Assembly: GCA_028873975.1 (NCBI GenBank)
Contig: JAPPMO010000026.1
Coordinates: 62,001-126,000, forward strand
DNA: 64,000 nucleotides
Reading direction: 5' to 3'
DNA from: Chloroflexota bacterium
Lineage (GTDB): Bacteria > Chloroflexota > Anaerolineae > Aggregatilineales > Phototrophicaceae
Shown here: positions 16,717 through 25,304 of the stretch, piece by piece
How the letters are laid out: each line of letters begins with the position of its first letter
Numbering within the stretch: position 1 is the stretch's first letter
The notes under the pieces: model-generated
What the model saw: the letters and a program-made list of their open reading frames with translations, nothing else
The model's database searches: none
What the model was told of the DNA's origin: nothing
Translations under genes and position numbers: made by a program

Positions 16717-17748
16717 ATGGTAAACGAGAATACGTTCCGCACCAGCTACAACGAAGGTATAAGCAAATTCCGCTCGGTACGCAACAAAGCCTTCTGGCAA
16801 GAGATGCTGCACCATTTTACCGGCAAACATAACGAATTGCTGAACTTTGACGAGATTCGCAGCCGCTTGCATCTGCACGAGGAGCATTACCAGGGCGTGC
16901 GCGATGTGCCGTTGAATCAAATCGCAGGCAGCGTCGGGCGCTACAAGGACTTCACGGCCTCATTTCTGCCGAAGAAAGCCGAACTGCAAGAGCGCTGGAG
17001 CCGGATCTACGCCTTGGCGAATAGCCTGGAAGGACCCCCGCCAATTGAGCTTTACAAGGTCGGCCAAGTCTATTTCGTCCGCGACGGCAATCACCGCGTG
17101 TCTGTGGCGCACCAATTGGGCAGCAAGACGATACAGGCGCATGTGATCGAATTGCCCACGACCGTGCCGCTGCGGCCGAGAATGAGCGATCGGGAAATCG
17201 AGGCTGCGGAAGCCTATGCCAACTTCCTGGAAGAAACGGGCTTGTCGCGCGCGGTCCCGGGACACAAGTCGATTGAACTGACCGTGGCAGCGCGTTACCA
17301 CGAGTTGATGGGCTATATTTTCCTGCACGAACGCGTCCAGGAAAAAGTCGAAGGCCATCCCTTGACGACGGAAGAAGTGACTGCCGATTGGTATCACCAT
17401 GTCTATGAGCCGGCTATTCAATTGATTCGCAAATACCGCGTGCTCGAGCTAGCCAAGGGCAAGCATACAGCGCGTACCGAGGGCGATCTTTTCCTGTGGC
17501 TGATGAACAATCTGCTCGACCTGCGCCATCAATATGGCGACCGGGCGCCAGTGCAGTCATTCAGCGGCGCGCTCAAGACCTACCTCGAAGAGGAGCATGT
17601 ACACGTGCCCGAGGCGCTGGAAAGCGAAGACGATCAGTCGGTACTGCTGACGCGGCAGCAGGTGAAAAGCCCCCAGTTCAAACCAGCCGATAAACCAGAA
17701 GAACCAGAGGATCCCGATCCATCGGAAGCCTGCTCGCAGATAACCTGA
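16717..17748 (+). CDS. ParB/sulfiredoxin-fold domain protein (DUF4032-like)
   Basis: 343 aa; the ATG at 16717 follows GAGGACAGG. The middle (about 115-150) has YKVGQVYFVRDGNHRVSVAHQLG, the DGNHR motif of the ParB/Srx fold that binds nucleotide in ParB-like regulators and kinases. The flanking regions are helical and resemble DUF4032-type proteins of Actinobacteria and Chloroflexota. There is no HTH and no neighbouring parA, so chromosome partition is unlikely. It is convergent with the response-regulator gene. The exact activity (nucleotide hydrolysis, kinase, DNA binding) is unknown. Confidence 0.6.
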   Translation: MVNENTFRTSYNEGISKFRSVRNKAFWQEMLHHFTGKHNELLNFDEIRSRLHLHEEHYQGVRDVPLNQIAGSVGRYKDFTASFLPKKAELQERWSRIYALANSLEGPPPIELYKVGQVYFVRDGNHRVSVAHQLGSKTIQAHVIELPTTVPLRPRMSDREIEAAEAYANFLEETGLSRAVPGHKSIELTVAARYHELMGYIFLHERVQEKVEGHPLTTEEVTADWYHHVYEPAIQLIRKYRVLELAKGKHTARTEGDLFLWLMNNLLDLRHQYGDRAPVQSFSGALKTYLEEEHVHVPEALESEDDQSVLLTRQQVKSPQFKPADKPEEPEDPDPSEACSQIT

Positions 17749-17764
17749 TTCCAGCGGCGCGCGC

Positions 17765-18583
17765 CTAGTCACATTCGATTGCGATTGCATCCAGCGCGGT
17801 TAAGCGCATGAAGGCGACTTCCTGCTGGCTCATGTCGGCAGGATAGTCGCAATCGTCGTCAGCGGATTCGAGAATTCGATACGCCTTCTTGATGTAATCG
17901 CGAACTGTTGCCTCGCTGATGCCCATCTCGTGCGCGATCAGCCGAGGGCGCATGCCTTCGATGGCATAGAGTATGATCGCCTCGCGCAGGCGCGGCGTTA
18001 ATCCCGGGTAGCTTCGCGGCCCCGGCAGCAGCTTTGTATCGTCCAAGCGCGCGTGGCTAAGCTTTTGGCAGGCAGCGACCAAGCCGCGGCTGATGAAGAA
18101 ACAGCGTTCGTCGACAATCGCTGAAAAATAGAGCGCCCAACCGATATGCAGCCGCAGGTCATCCTTTAGGAAAAAAGCGCGCGCGCCGCCATTGATCGCT
18201 TCATGGATCGCGTTCAAGTCGACTATCTGCGCCAGGCATATCACCATCACGCCGGGAATCAACCGGCGCAGGTCGCTAATGGCGGCGAACAAACCGCCAA
18301 GCCCATCAAGATAATTGGCATCGAGAATCACCACATGCGGATATTCAATCTCGCTCCATTCGTTTAGCTTGGCAGAAAGCTCCGCCAGCGAGTCCGTCTT
18401 CAAGACAACTCGCGTGCGGCGATCCCAGGCGAGGTAAGCGTTTATGGCGTTCAAGGCATAGCGGTCGCTGTCGATGATCGCTACGCGCAGGTCAACTTCG
18501 CCGATTCCGCAGTTCCGGACCACGGTCTTGGCCGCCCTTCGGGACCTTCCTTTACGCTGCCCCGCCCTTGCCCGGCGGCTCAT
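17765..18583 (-). CDS. REC-like, LuxR-type HTH regulator
   Basis: 272 aa from the ATG at 18583; TTG at 18589 abuts the preceding stop. Residues about 30-150 form a receiver-like domain (VAIIDSDRYALNAINAYL, VVILDANYLDGLGG, with a possible phospho-Asp in ILDAN, and GARAFFLKDD). The C-terminal part is a LuxR/GerE HTH (LTPRLREAIILYAIEGM, then AHEMGISEATVRDYIKKAY). It probably binds DNA under control of a sensor kinase, none of which is nearby. The N-terminal 25 residues are very basic and may not be translated. It follows the metH/metF-type gene with no gap, so they share a transcript. Confidence 0.8.
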   Translation of the reverse strand: MSRRARAGQRKGRSRRAAKTVVRNCGIGEVDLRVAIIDSDRYALNAINAYLAWDRRTRVVLKTDSLAELSAKLNEWSEIEYPHVVILDANYLDGLGGLFAAISDLRRLIPGVMVICLAQIVDLNAIHEAINGGARAFFLKDDLRLHIGWALYFSAIVDERCFFISRGLVAACQKLSHARLDDTKLLPGPRSYPGLTPRLREAIILYAIEGMRPRLIAHEMGISEATVRDYIKKAYRILESADDDCDYPADMSQQEVAFMRLTALDAIAIECD

Positions 18584-18589
18584 CGTCAA

Positions 18590-20467
18590 CTATATCCTCT
18601 CGTTTTCTTTGATATAAGCAACGACTTCCGCCGCGCGATCGTAGTCGCCGTGGGAAGGAATGATATAAGCGCCCTGAATCAAATCAGCCATTTGGTCCAG
18701 CAATTCCTGAGCGATCTCCACACCAACCCTCGGCGCGTCGTCCCCCGCCCGAGAGACGCGCCGCATGATTTCGTCGGGGATGTTGATACCGGGAACTTCG
18801 TTATGCAAAAAACGAGCCTGACGCGGGCTATGCAGGGGCATGATCGCCATCAGCACGGGCAGTTCCAAGGGGCGTCTCTCCAGCTCCAAAAAACGTTCAT
18901 GGAAGCGCTGAATCCGCCCCGGCTCGAAGATCGCTTGTCCCAGCGCGAAGTCGGCGCCGGCTTCCAGCTTTTTCTTGAGGATTCTTATCTCGCGGTCGAT
19001 ATCGTCCGCGCCCATATTCAACGCGCAGCCAACGGTGAAATTGCTGGGTTTGCCGATGCTGTGCCCAGCCATATCCACGCCTTGATTCATGCCGCCCTTG
19101 ATGACATCAATCAGACGGGACGGCGCCACATCATAGACATCGCTGGCATCGGGAAAATCGCCGATCCGGGTGGGGTCGCCCATGACAACGAATAAATTGC
19201 GCAAGCCCAGGGCGTGCGAGGCCAGCAAATCGCCTTGCACGCGCAGCATATTGCGCCCGCGCGTGGGGAAGTGCAAGACGGTTTCGATGCCGATTTGCGT
19301 TTGCAGCAGATGCGCCACCGCCCAGGCGCTCATTTTCATGCGGGCTGCGGGCGTATCAGCCACGTTAATCAAGTCGGCGCCCGCTGAGCGCAAGCGCCGC
19401 GCCGCCCGCAGCAAAGCCTCGGTATGATAGCTGCGGGGCGGCGCCATCTCGACGGTTACTGTAAACAGGCCCTCGCGCAAGCGGTCGGACAACTCGGTCG
19501 GATGATCGGGATCCATCACCTCGTGATGGACATAGACATCACTCACGTGCAGGTCCACGACATGACCGGAAGGATCATCAAGCGCGGCGCGCATGGCCGC
19601 GATGTGTTCGGGCTGGGTGCCGCAGCAACCGCCGATGATCGAAGCGCCGAATTCGACCAGCGCCGCAGCGCAATCGCCGAAGTACTCCGCGCTGGCCGGG
19701 TAGAGGATTCTGCCGCCTGTCACCTCGGGGAAACCGGCGTTGGGCATGGCGGAAAAGCGCGCTTCCGGTATGGCGTAAGACATCTGCTGCAGCACCTCGG
19801 CAATGCCGGCTGGCCCGCTGCCGCAGTTGACGCCAATGACGTCGACGCCCGCCTTGTACAAATCATTCGCCACCCGCGCCGGCGGGAAGCCGGCGTAACT
19901 GAGGTTCTCGTGATAAAAGGTGCTCTGCGCGATCACGGGCAGGTGCGGATCTATGCCTTGCAATACCTTGACTGCCAATAGCAGCTCGCGATGTTCGTTG
20001 AAGGTCTCAAAGACGATGACATCGACGCCCGCTTTGACCAAAGCGGTCAATTGCTCGGTATAAGCCTCGATCGCTTCTTCTTGCGACAGTCTACCATAGG
20101 GAGAAACGCCGACGCCCAAAGGACCGACCGAACCGCCGATATAGAGACCGCCCCTGCCGCTTTCCGCAATCGCCAAACGCGCCAACTCGACCCCGCGCTG
20201 GTTGTAGCGTTCGACAAAGGGCGCGCGGCCGGCATTGCCCAGTTTGAAAACGTTGGCGCCAAAAGTATTGGTTTCGATCAGGTCGGCGCCGGCTTCGATA
20301 TAAGCTTTGTGAACGGAAAGCACCACTTCGGGCGCTTCGACATTCATCGCATCAAAGCAAGCATCGGCGCGGGCTGCGGATTCTTGATGCAACATCGTGC
20401 CCATCGCGCCATCCGCCAGCAGCGGCTGGGGCATTTGCAGACGATCGCGAAACGGTACTTTGCTCAT
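18590..20467 (-). CDS. Bifunctional homocysteine S-methyltransferase / methylenetetrahydrofolate reductase
   Basis: 625 aa. The N-terminal half (about 10-300) is a Zn-dependent homocysteine methyltransferase: LLADGAMGTMLHQ, NCGSGP with the first zinc Cys, and GGCCGT with the other two. The C-terminal half (about 320-620) is a MetF-type flavin TIM barrel that reduces 5,10-methylene-THF (TVEMAPPRSYHTEALLRAA, FALGQAIFEPGR). It therefore links one-carbon folate to methionine synthesis, like B. subtilis YitJ. A tiny Met-containing open frame precedes it and overlaps its start by ATGA. All metal ligands are present, so both activities are expected. Confidence 0.95.
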   Translation of the reverse strand: MSKVPFRDRLQMPQPLLADGAMGTMLHQESAARADACFDAMNVEAPEVVLSVHKAYIEAGADLIETNTFGANVFKLGNAGRAPFVERYNQRGVELARLAIAESGRGGLYIGGSVGPLGVGVSPYGRLSQEEAIEAYTEQLTALVKAGVDVIVFETFNEHRELLLAVKVLQGIDPHLPVIAQSTFYHENLSYAGFPPARVANDLYKAGVDVIGVNCGSGPAGIAEVLQQMSYAIPEARFSAMPNAGFPEVTGGRILYPASAEYFGDCAAALVEFGASIIGGCCGTQPEHIAAMRAALDDPSGHVVDLHVSDVYVHHEVMDPDHPTELSDRLREGLFTVTVEMAPPRSYHTEALLRAARRLRSAGADLINVADTPAARMKMSAWAVAHLLQTQIGIETVLHFPTRGRNMLRVQGDLLASHALGLRNLFVVMGDPTRIGDFPDASDVYDVAPSRLIDVIKGGMNQGVDMAGHSIGKPSNFTVGCALNMGADDIDREIRILKKKLEAGADFALGQAIFEPGRIQRFHERFLELERRPLELPVLMAIMPLHSPRQARFLHNEVPGINIPDEIMRRVSRAGDDAPRVGVEIAQELLDQMADLIQGAYIIPSHGDYDRAAEVVAYIKENERI

Positions 20468-20493
20468 GATTTGTCTCTATACATGGCACCCAT
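20464..20493 (-). CDS. Candidate upstream mini-ORF coupled to the metH/metF-type gene
   Basis: A 9-residue frame (M-G-A-M-Y-R-D-K-S) from ATG 20493 to a TGA that overlaps the main ATG as ATGA. A TACACT (20501-20506), the same -10 hexamer as at metG, ends 7 nt before this ATG, so it would be leaderless and re-initiation could set the level of the main gene. A good -35 is not seen. Two Met codons in nine are suggestive only. Confidence 0.4.
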   Translation of the reverse strand: MGAMYRDKS

Positions 20494-20548
20494 GGCAGAT
20501 AGTGTAGCGCAAAAGCGCGCGCCCTTCTATTGACAGCGGACTTTACGA

Positions 20549-20747
20549 GAAGGCAATCGCGCCAGAAGCAATATGTGTCGAATGTCGCAAAATAATGGCA
20601 ATGCAGGGGCGGCTTTGTGAGTCGCCCGGGAAACTTCATCTGCTGTTCAAAAGCGCCTCTTGAAATAAGACGAGGCTTTTATTTTCTTGCTTTTCTCGGT
20701 GTCCTCGGTGTTCTCGGTGCTTAGAAAAATCTGGTGCGATTGCTCTG
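20549..20747. repeat. MITE-like repeat A, copy 2
   Basis: 199-bp element with 18-bp inverted ends (20549-20566; 20730-20747). It has one 9-mer array (20696-20719) and an internal segment (about 20628-20690) shared in inverse orientation with the 44541 copy. It occupies most of the gap between the divergent metH/metF-type and transglycosylase genes; the left array is missing. Confidence 0.7.
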
Positions 20748-20765
20748 CCCATGAAGCCGGCGGGA

Positions 20766-20795
20766 TTGACAAGCCTCAAACCGCTGTTCTACGAT
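20766..20795 (+). promoter_or_regulatory. Promoter of the lytic transglycosylase gene
   Basis: TTGACA (20766-20771), 18-bp spacer, TACGAT (20790-20795). It is 20 bp before the chosen ATG, and GGGGGAAG lies between. Confidence 0.7.
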
Positions 20796-20815
20796 TGCTG
20801 CGGGGGGAAGAGTTT

Positions 20816-21559
20816 ATGACGCGGCGATCAAAGCAATTGCTCAAAAGCGGGTTTCGAGTCATCCGCGATCACTTGCTAAGTTTGCTGGGGCTGTGCCGGC
20901 GACAACTGCGCCGGGGTCCCCTGCTGATTAAGCGAAATCAGGTCTTCTACATCCCGCTTTGGCTGTCCCTCGCGCTGGCGCTGGCGCTGGCAACTGTTCC
21001 GTTCTGGGACGATGCCGCTCATCTTGCCAAACGCGGCCTAGCCATTATGCGGCGGGGGGAGCAAGACCAGTTGGCCCCATTCTTCGCGCCCTCTGTACAG
21101 CATTGGTCGGGCAAAATCAACGACTGGGCATATCAATACAGCGTGGATCGCGACCTGCTGGCAACAGTTATGCAAATTGAATCTTGCGGGCATCCCACTG
21201 TCGTCAGCGGCGCCGGCGCGCGTGGTTTGTTCCAGGTCATGCCCTTTCATTTTTCCGCCGACGAAGACATGCTGGATCCCGATACGAATGCCCGGCGCGG
21301 CGCCACTTACCTGAATTATTGTTTTGGCGCCGCGGACAGTGTGATTGGATTGGCATTAGCCTGTTACAATGGCGGACCCGGCGCTATCAGCCAGCCCCGT
21401 GAACGTTGGCCGCGGGAGACGCAAAGCTATTATCGCTGGGGGCTTGGCATTTATAGCGACGCCGCCGCAGGAAGCGCCCGGAGCGAGACACTCGATTTGT
21501 GGCTGGAAGCGGGAGGAAGCCGTCTGTGCCAGAGCGCGCGGGGGGAACTGGCCAAGTAA
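20816..21559 (+). CDS. Membrane-anchored lytic transglycosylase (SLT domain)
   Basis: 247 aa from the ATG at 20816, which has GGGGGAAG upstream; a longer frame would read through repeat A and the promoter. One membrane helix at about residues 43-62 anchors it. The SLT/goose-lysozyme fold follows: LLATVMQIESCGHP with the catalytic Glu, GARGLFQVMPFHF, then LACYNGGPGAI. It cleaves peptidoglycan between MurNAc and GlcNAc to form 1,6-anhydro ends. The C-terminal 40 residues have no known domain. Convergent with lexA. Confidence 0.9.
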   Translation: MTRRSKQLLKSGFRVIRDHLLSLLGLCRRQLRRGPLLIKRNQVFYIPLWLSLALALALATVPFWDDAAHLAKRGLAIMRRGEQDQLAPFFAPSVQHWSGKINDWAYQYSVDRDLLATVMQIESCGHPTVVSGAGARGLFQVMPFHFSADEDMLDPDTNARRGATYLNYCFGAADSVIGLALACYNGGPGAISQPRERWPRETQSYYRWGLGIYSDAAAGSARSETLDLWLEAGGSRLCQSARGELAK

Positions 21560-21583
21560 TCCATGTTTTGCGGTGTATAGCGG

Positions 21584-22264
21584 CTAGCCGTAGCTGCGCA
21601 TGACAGACAATACTTTTCCCTTGATTTGGCAATTGGCCGGGTGAACGAAAATCGGATCATAAGCCGCGTTCGCCGGTTGCAGCCGGATGGAATCCGCTTC
21701 GCGATAAAAGTGCTTTAGCGTCGTTTCGCTGTCCTCGGGCAGCCAAGCCGCAACCATTTCGCCGTTATCGGCGGTGCTCTGCTGTCGCAGGATAACAATA
21801 TCGCCATCCTGGATCATCGAGTCAATCATCGAGTCGCCGCGGACGGTCAAGGCGAATACTTCGTTCTCGTCAAAACCCCCCAGGAATTCCTGCGGCACGG
21901 CGACGTAGTCATCTTCTTCAATATGATGCGCGATATCTTCCGGCAGGGAAATCGGCTCGCCCGCGGCAATCCGCCCGACCAGCGCGACGCGTGGAGAATT
22001 GCTGTTTGTCGCAAGTCTGTGCAGAGGCGCGACGCCGGGAATATCGCGTATGATGCGCAGCCCGCGCGACACTTTGCCCGACCGCTGCAGATACCCCGCC
22101 TCAACCAGTTTGTTGAGGTTGTAGTTGACCACCGAAGTCGAGGCGATATCGCATCTTTCTCCGATTTCACGGATTGTCGGCGGGAAGCCGCGTTCCCCCG
22201 TGTATTCGGACATGAACCGAAGCATGTTTTGCTGCCGCAGCGACAGCCTCTTGAAATCCTTCAT
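21584..22264 (-). CDS. lexA: LexA repressor
   Basis: 226 aa SOS repressor. An N-terminal winged helix (residues 1-70, IREIGERCDIASTSVVNYNLNKL in two overlapping helices) binds the operator. The self-cleavage site is A101-G102, and the catalytic Ser145 (VRGDSMID) and Lys184 (TTLKHFY) are present, so RecA-stimulated autoproteolysis should work. It is longer than the usual 200 aa because of an acidic linker (DIAHHIEEDD) after the cleavage site. Its promoter contains an SOS box, so it is autoregulated. Confidence 0.97.
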   Translation of the reverse strand: MKDFKRLSLRQQNMLRFMSEYTGERGFPPTIREIGERCDIASTSVVNYNLNKLVEAGYLQRSGKVSRGLRIIRDIPGVAPLHRLATNSNSPRVALVGRIAAGEPISLPEDIAHHIEEDDYVAVPQEFLGGFDENEVFALTVRGDSMIDSMIQDGDIVILRQQSTADNGEMVAAWLPEDSETTLKHFYREADSIRLQPANAAYDPIFVHPANCQIKGKVLSVMRSYG

Positions 22265-22348
22265 GGGTCATCCCCCCGCCTCTCGCTTGCCCAACTGATC
22301 ACTAACCTGAGTTGCTCTTACAGCATTGCTTTTTTCCGACTATAACAT

Positions 22349-22378
22349 AGTATACACGAACATATGTTTGTATGTCAA
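22349..22378 (-). promoter_or_regulatory. lexA promoter with SOS box between -35 and -10
   Basis: Minus strand TTGACA (22373-22378) and TATACT (22349-22354), 18 bp apart. The spacer contains CGAACATATGTTTG (22357-22370, plus strand), which fits the Gram-positive/Chloroflexota SOS box CGAAC-N4-GTTYG. LexA bound here would block RNA polymerase. Confidence 0.88.
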
Positions 22379-22466
22379 ATGTTCTATTCGGTTAGGGCGC
22401 ATTTTAATATTTTGGCAGAGGTCCACAGGGCAATCGCTTCAAAATGGTATCTTGTGGAACGCCGAA

Positions 22467-23429
22467 TCAACCGAGCAAGTAGCCGAGGGCTTGATCCAGG
22501 TCGCTGGGCAGAACAGCGGCGCCGTCGCGCATCAATTGCCGGTTGCCGCTTGCGGGCAGACGAAAGGTGAATACCCTGCGGCCTTGCTCGCGGGCAAAAC
22601 GCGCGCTGTGCATGGCGCCGCCATCAGCGTCGGACTCAACGACGATCAGCGCCTCGCCAAGCGCGCTAATAATGCGATTGCGCGATACCAAGCGTTGCGC
22701 GTTGGGCGCCAGGCGCGGATGCGCCTCGCTTACCAAGGCGCCCGACTTGAGAATCCGATCAGCGATCAACCTGTTCTGCGGCGGGTAGACGTTGAGGACG
22801 CCGCTGCCAAGGACGGCGATACTTGTTCCGCCGACTTCCAGGGCGCTGGCGTGGGCCGCGGCATCAATGCCCAGCGCTAAGCCGCTAACAATTGTGACGC
22901 CCGCCCGCGCCAGTTTCATCGACAACTGAAGCGTCAGGATCTTCGCCACTTGCGACGGGTAGCGCGTGCCAACGATTGACAAACATTTTTTCCAGGCTTC
23001 CGGCTGAAGACAGCCGCGCAGGAAAACCGTCGGCGGATGATCATCCGCATCCTTGAGGCGCGCGGGATACAGCGCGTCAGCCGCGGTCAGCGCCTGGACG
23101 CCCTCCCTCTCCCATTGCGCCTGCTCATCCGCGAGCCTGACGAGGTCGGCGTTTTTTATTTGGCGGGCGATTTTGGCGCCGATGCCCGGCGCCTTTCGCA
23201 ACTCAGCCGCCTCCGCGCTGAAGACGGCGGTCAGGTCACAATCAAAATGCGCCAGCAGATTGTGCAGAGTCTTGAGGCCGATGTTGGGCAAGAGGCTGAG
23301 CGCCAGCCACTGTGTCCGGTGTCTGTGAACCGCGGCGCTCGTTCGGCAAGCAGTCTCGTCATTTGGCCTCGGCGCGGCGGACTTTTTCGCCCCCGCCGCG
23401 CGGCTGGGCGAAACATCAGTCCGCTTCAT
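22467..23429 (-). CDS. dprA: DNA-processing protein DprA
   Basis: 320 aa. An N-terminal helix-hairpin-helix-like region (LLPNIGLKTLHNLLAHF, KAPGIGAKIARQI) precedes a Rossmann-like DprA core with SIVGTRYPS, SGLALGIDAAAH and VLGSGVLNVYPPQN. DprA loads RecA onto incoming single-stranded DNA during transformation. The ATG at 23429 overlaps the end of the upstream HTH gene by 14 bp, so the two are probably co-translated. The C-terminal winged helix of some DprA proteins is absent. Confidence 0.93.
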   Translation of the reverse strand: MKRTDVSPSRAAGAKKSAAPRPNDETACRTSAAVHRHRTQWLALSLLPNIGLKTLHNLLAHFDCDLTAVFSAEAAELRKAPGIGAKIARQIKNADLVRLADEQAQWEREGVQALTAADALYPARLKDADDHPPTVFLRGCLQPEAWKKCLSIVGTRYPSQVAKILTLQLSMKLARAGVTIVSGLALGIDAAAHASALEVGGTSIAVLGSGVLNVYPPQNRLIADRILKSGALVSEAHPRLAPNAQRLVSRNRIISALGEALIVVESDADGGAMHSARFAREQGRRVFTFRLPASGNRQLMRDGAAVLPSDLDQALGYLLG

Positions 23430-24039
23430 AATATTCGGCGATGGAGAGCAGCATAGCATGCATGAAGGTATTGACCTGGCGCAAATGCATCGACCATTCC
23501 GAGGAATTGCTCGGTTGCGAAACCTCCGACCAGGTCAAGATCGAGTTTAGGACAAAATCTCCAAAATAAAAGAATCCCCGAAGGGCTTGCGGCAAACTTA
23601 GACCGTCTTGGATCAGTTGCGTCGCGTAGTCTTTCCCCAGTTCGATAGCAACCGACAGACCGCTGTCTGGCGCGCCCGCCGCTACATAGTCGCGTATGGA
23701 TTCCAAGACGCGCCTGCCCTGCTCTCGCAAGTGCTGCTTGCTGTCATCGCTCATGGCGATATACCAGGGCGCGCCCTCCAGCTGGGGGCTGCCCACTTGC
23801 ATGCGCGTTTGCCCCAGGGCGTTTTGTATGATCACCTGCAGCTCCACGGGCTGAATATCGCCCTGCGATTGGGCATGGTGATGCAGATCATTCACATTGA
23901 AGCGCCGGTGTTTGCCGGCCGTGCGCCGAAAGGGCAACTTGCCGCTCTCCGCCCAGTTGCGGACGGTCGCAGGATGCACGCCGAGAATTTCGGCAGCGCG
24001 CCGCAGGCTGACCCATTCGCTGGAGTCGTTTCTGTCCAT
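23416..24039 (-). CDS. MerR/BldC-like HTH regulator with RsbRD-like C-terminal domain
   Basis: 207 aa from the ATG at 24039. Residues 8-52 form a MerR/excisionase-type winged HTH (SLRRAAEILGVHPATVRNWAE, then GKHRRFNVNDL). Residues about 80-205 are helical and resemble the RsbR N-terminal sensor (ELGKDYATQLIQDGLSLPQA, FFYFGDFVLNSIL). A DNA-binding head joined to a signal-sensing helical bundle suggests a one-component regulator. It precedes and overlaps dprA, which hints at competence or DNA uptake control. Ligand unknown. Confidence 0.75.
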   Translation of the reverse strand: MDRNDSSEWVSLRRAAEILGVHPATVRNWAESGKLPFRRTAGKHRRFNVNDLHHHAQSQGDIQPVELQVIIQNALGQTRMQVGSPQLEGAPWYIAMSDDSKQHLREQGRRVLESIRDYVAAGAPDSGLSVAIELGKDYATQLIQDGLSLPQALRGFFYFGDFVLNSILTWSEVSQPSNSSEWSMHLRQVNTFMHAMLLSIAEYYEAD

Positions 24040-24068
24040 AATCCGCAAATAATTCAATAGATGCGTAA

Positions 24069-24096
24069 AGTATACAACAGTCACTAATATAGTCAA
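24069..24096 (-). promoter_or_regulatory. Promoter of the HTH-dprA pair
   Basis: TTGACT (24091-24096) and TATACT (24069-24074) with a 16-bp spacer on the minus strand, about 30 bp before the ATG. Confidence 0.7.
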
Positions 24097-24121
24097 TCAC
24101 ACGCGCTCCCAGGCGGCGGCG

Positions 24122-25099
24122 CTACAATCGCCAGTCTGGCGGCTTGCGTCGCCAGCGCCAGAGCCGGCCAGCCGGGTATCCGCGCATCTTAGCGACATCG
24201 CCAACTACTCGCAAAACGGGAATCATGCAGATGCAGTACAGCCAAGCGACAATAGAGTTGCCCCGCCAGCGCCGCAAGATCACAGGCAAGCGGCGATAGG
24301 GCTGATACAGATAATAGGCCGCGCCCGGCAAATACAATCCCCACCAGATCGGCTCTATCAGCGCGCCGAGCAAGAATATCGCGGGCGCCAGCAGCCAATA
24401 AGCGGCGTAGCGCAGAACATGGCGCTTGAACCAGAGATCAGCCTTGCCGTCGCCGCGCGCGTAAAAGAAATACTGTCGATAGAAACCGCCAATTGATGAC
24501 CGAGGACGAAAATAAACAACAGCCTTCGGCGCGAAGGCGAATCGACCAACTGCCGACCGAAAGCGCAAATCAAAAACGAGATCTTCACAATAGTCCAGCC
24601 ACTCGGGATAGCCCGCGATTTCCGTTGCCGCCGATCTGCGGAAGGCGATGCTGCGGCTGCTGGGCAGAAAGGTCTCCGCCTTAATCTCGTCCCGCAAGGG
24701 CAAGGTTGTGGCGCCTAAGGCTGCTTCAAAAAACGTCTGGGGATCGGCAAGGAAAAAACCGGCGACGCCATTTAAGTCAGGATCAAGCAGCAGCGGCTCT
24801 GTAATCGCCTCCAGCCAGCTGGCGCTCAATTGAACGCCGGCATCGGTGACCGCGATGATTTCACCGGTTGCCGCTTCAATAGCGCGATTGCGACCTTGAC
24901 TGATATTGCACCCGGGCTCGACCAGCAGCCGCACCGGCAAGCGATCGCCATAACCTGCGATGATCTCGCAGGTATTGTCGCTGCTGCCGCCGTCGACGAT
25001 CAGGATCTCGTCCGGCTGCCGCGTTTGCGCGAGTATGGAGTCGAAGAGCAGATGGATGCTGTCGCCTTCGTTGAGGACGGTCGCGATCAAGCTAATCAT
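24122..25099 (-). CDS. Family 2 glycosyltransferase with C-terminal membrane helices
   Basis: 325 aa. GT-A fold: ISLIATVLNEGDSI at the start, ILIVDGGSSDNT, and the metal-binding acidic site in IIAVTDAGVQL (DAG in place of DxD). The C-terminal third has two or three membrane helices (AYWLLAPAIFLLGALIEPIW). Such enzymes transfer sugars from nucleotide donors to lipid carriers or exopolysaccharide at the inner face of the membrane. Monocistronic. Acceptor unknown. Confidence 0.88.
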   Translation of the reverse strand: MISLIATVLNEGDSIHLLFDSILAQTRQPDEILIVDGGSSDNTCEIIAGYGDRLPVRLLVEPGCNISQGRNRAIEAATGEIIAVTDAGVQLSASWLEAITEPLLLDPDLNGVAGFFLADPQTFFEAALGATTLPLRDEIKAETFLPSSRSIAFRRSAATEIAGYPEWLDYCEDLVFDLRFRSAVGRFAFAPKAVVYFRPRSSIGGFYRQYFFYARGDGKADLWFKRHVLRYAAYWLLAPAIFLLGALIEPIWWGLYLPGAAYYLYQPYRRLPVILRRWRGNSIVAWLYCICMIPVLRVVGDVAKMRGYPAGRLWRWRRKPPDWRL

Positions 25100-25304
25100 T
25101 TGACTGCTGCCCTGTTCATGTAAACTGCGGGCTCATGCGACAAGCGGGCTACCTGTTTTGCATGAGCGCGACATTCCTGGAATCTTTTGCCGCTTGCGCG
25201 CCGGGCGGCTCTGTCATGTTGAGGGTTATGCTAGCGGCAAAGCCAGCGGCGCTAAAGGGCAGAATCCCGGACGCCACAGACATGAGCGATCGACAAATGC
25301 TGAA

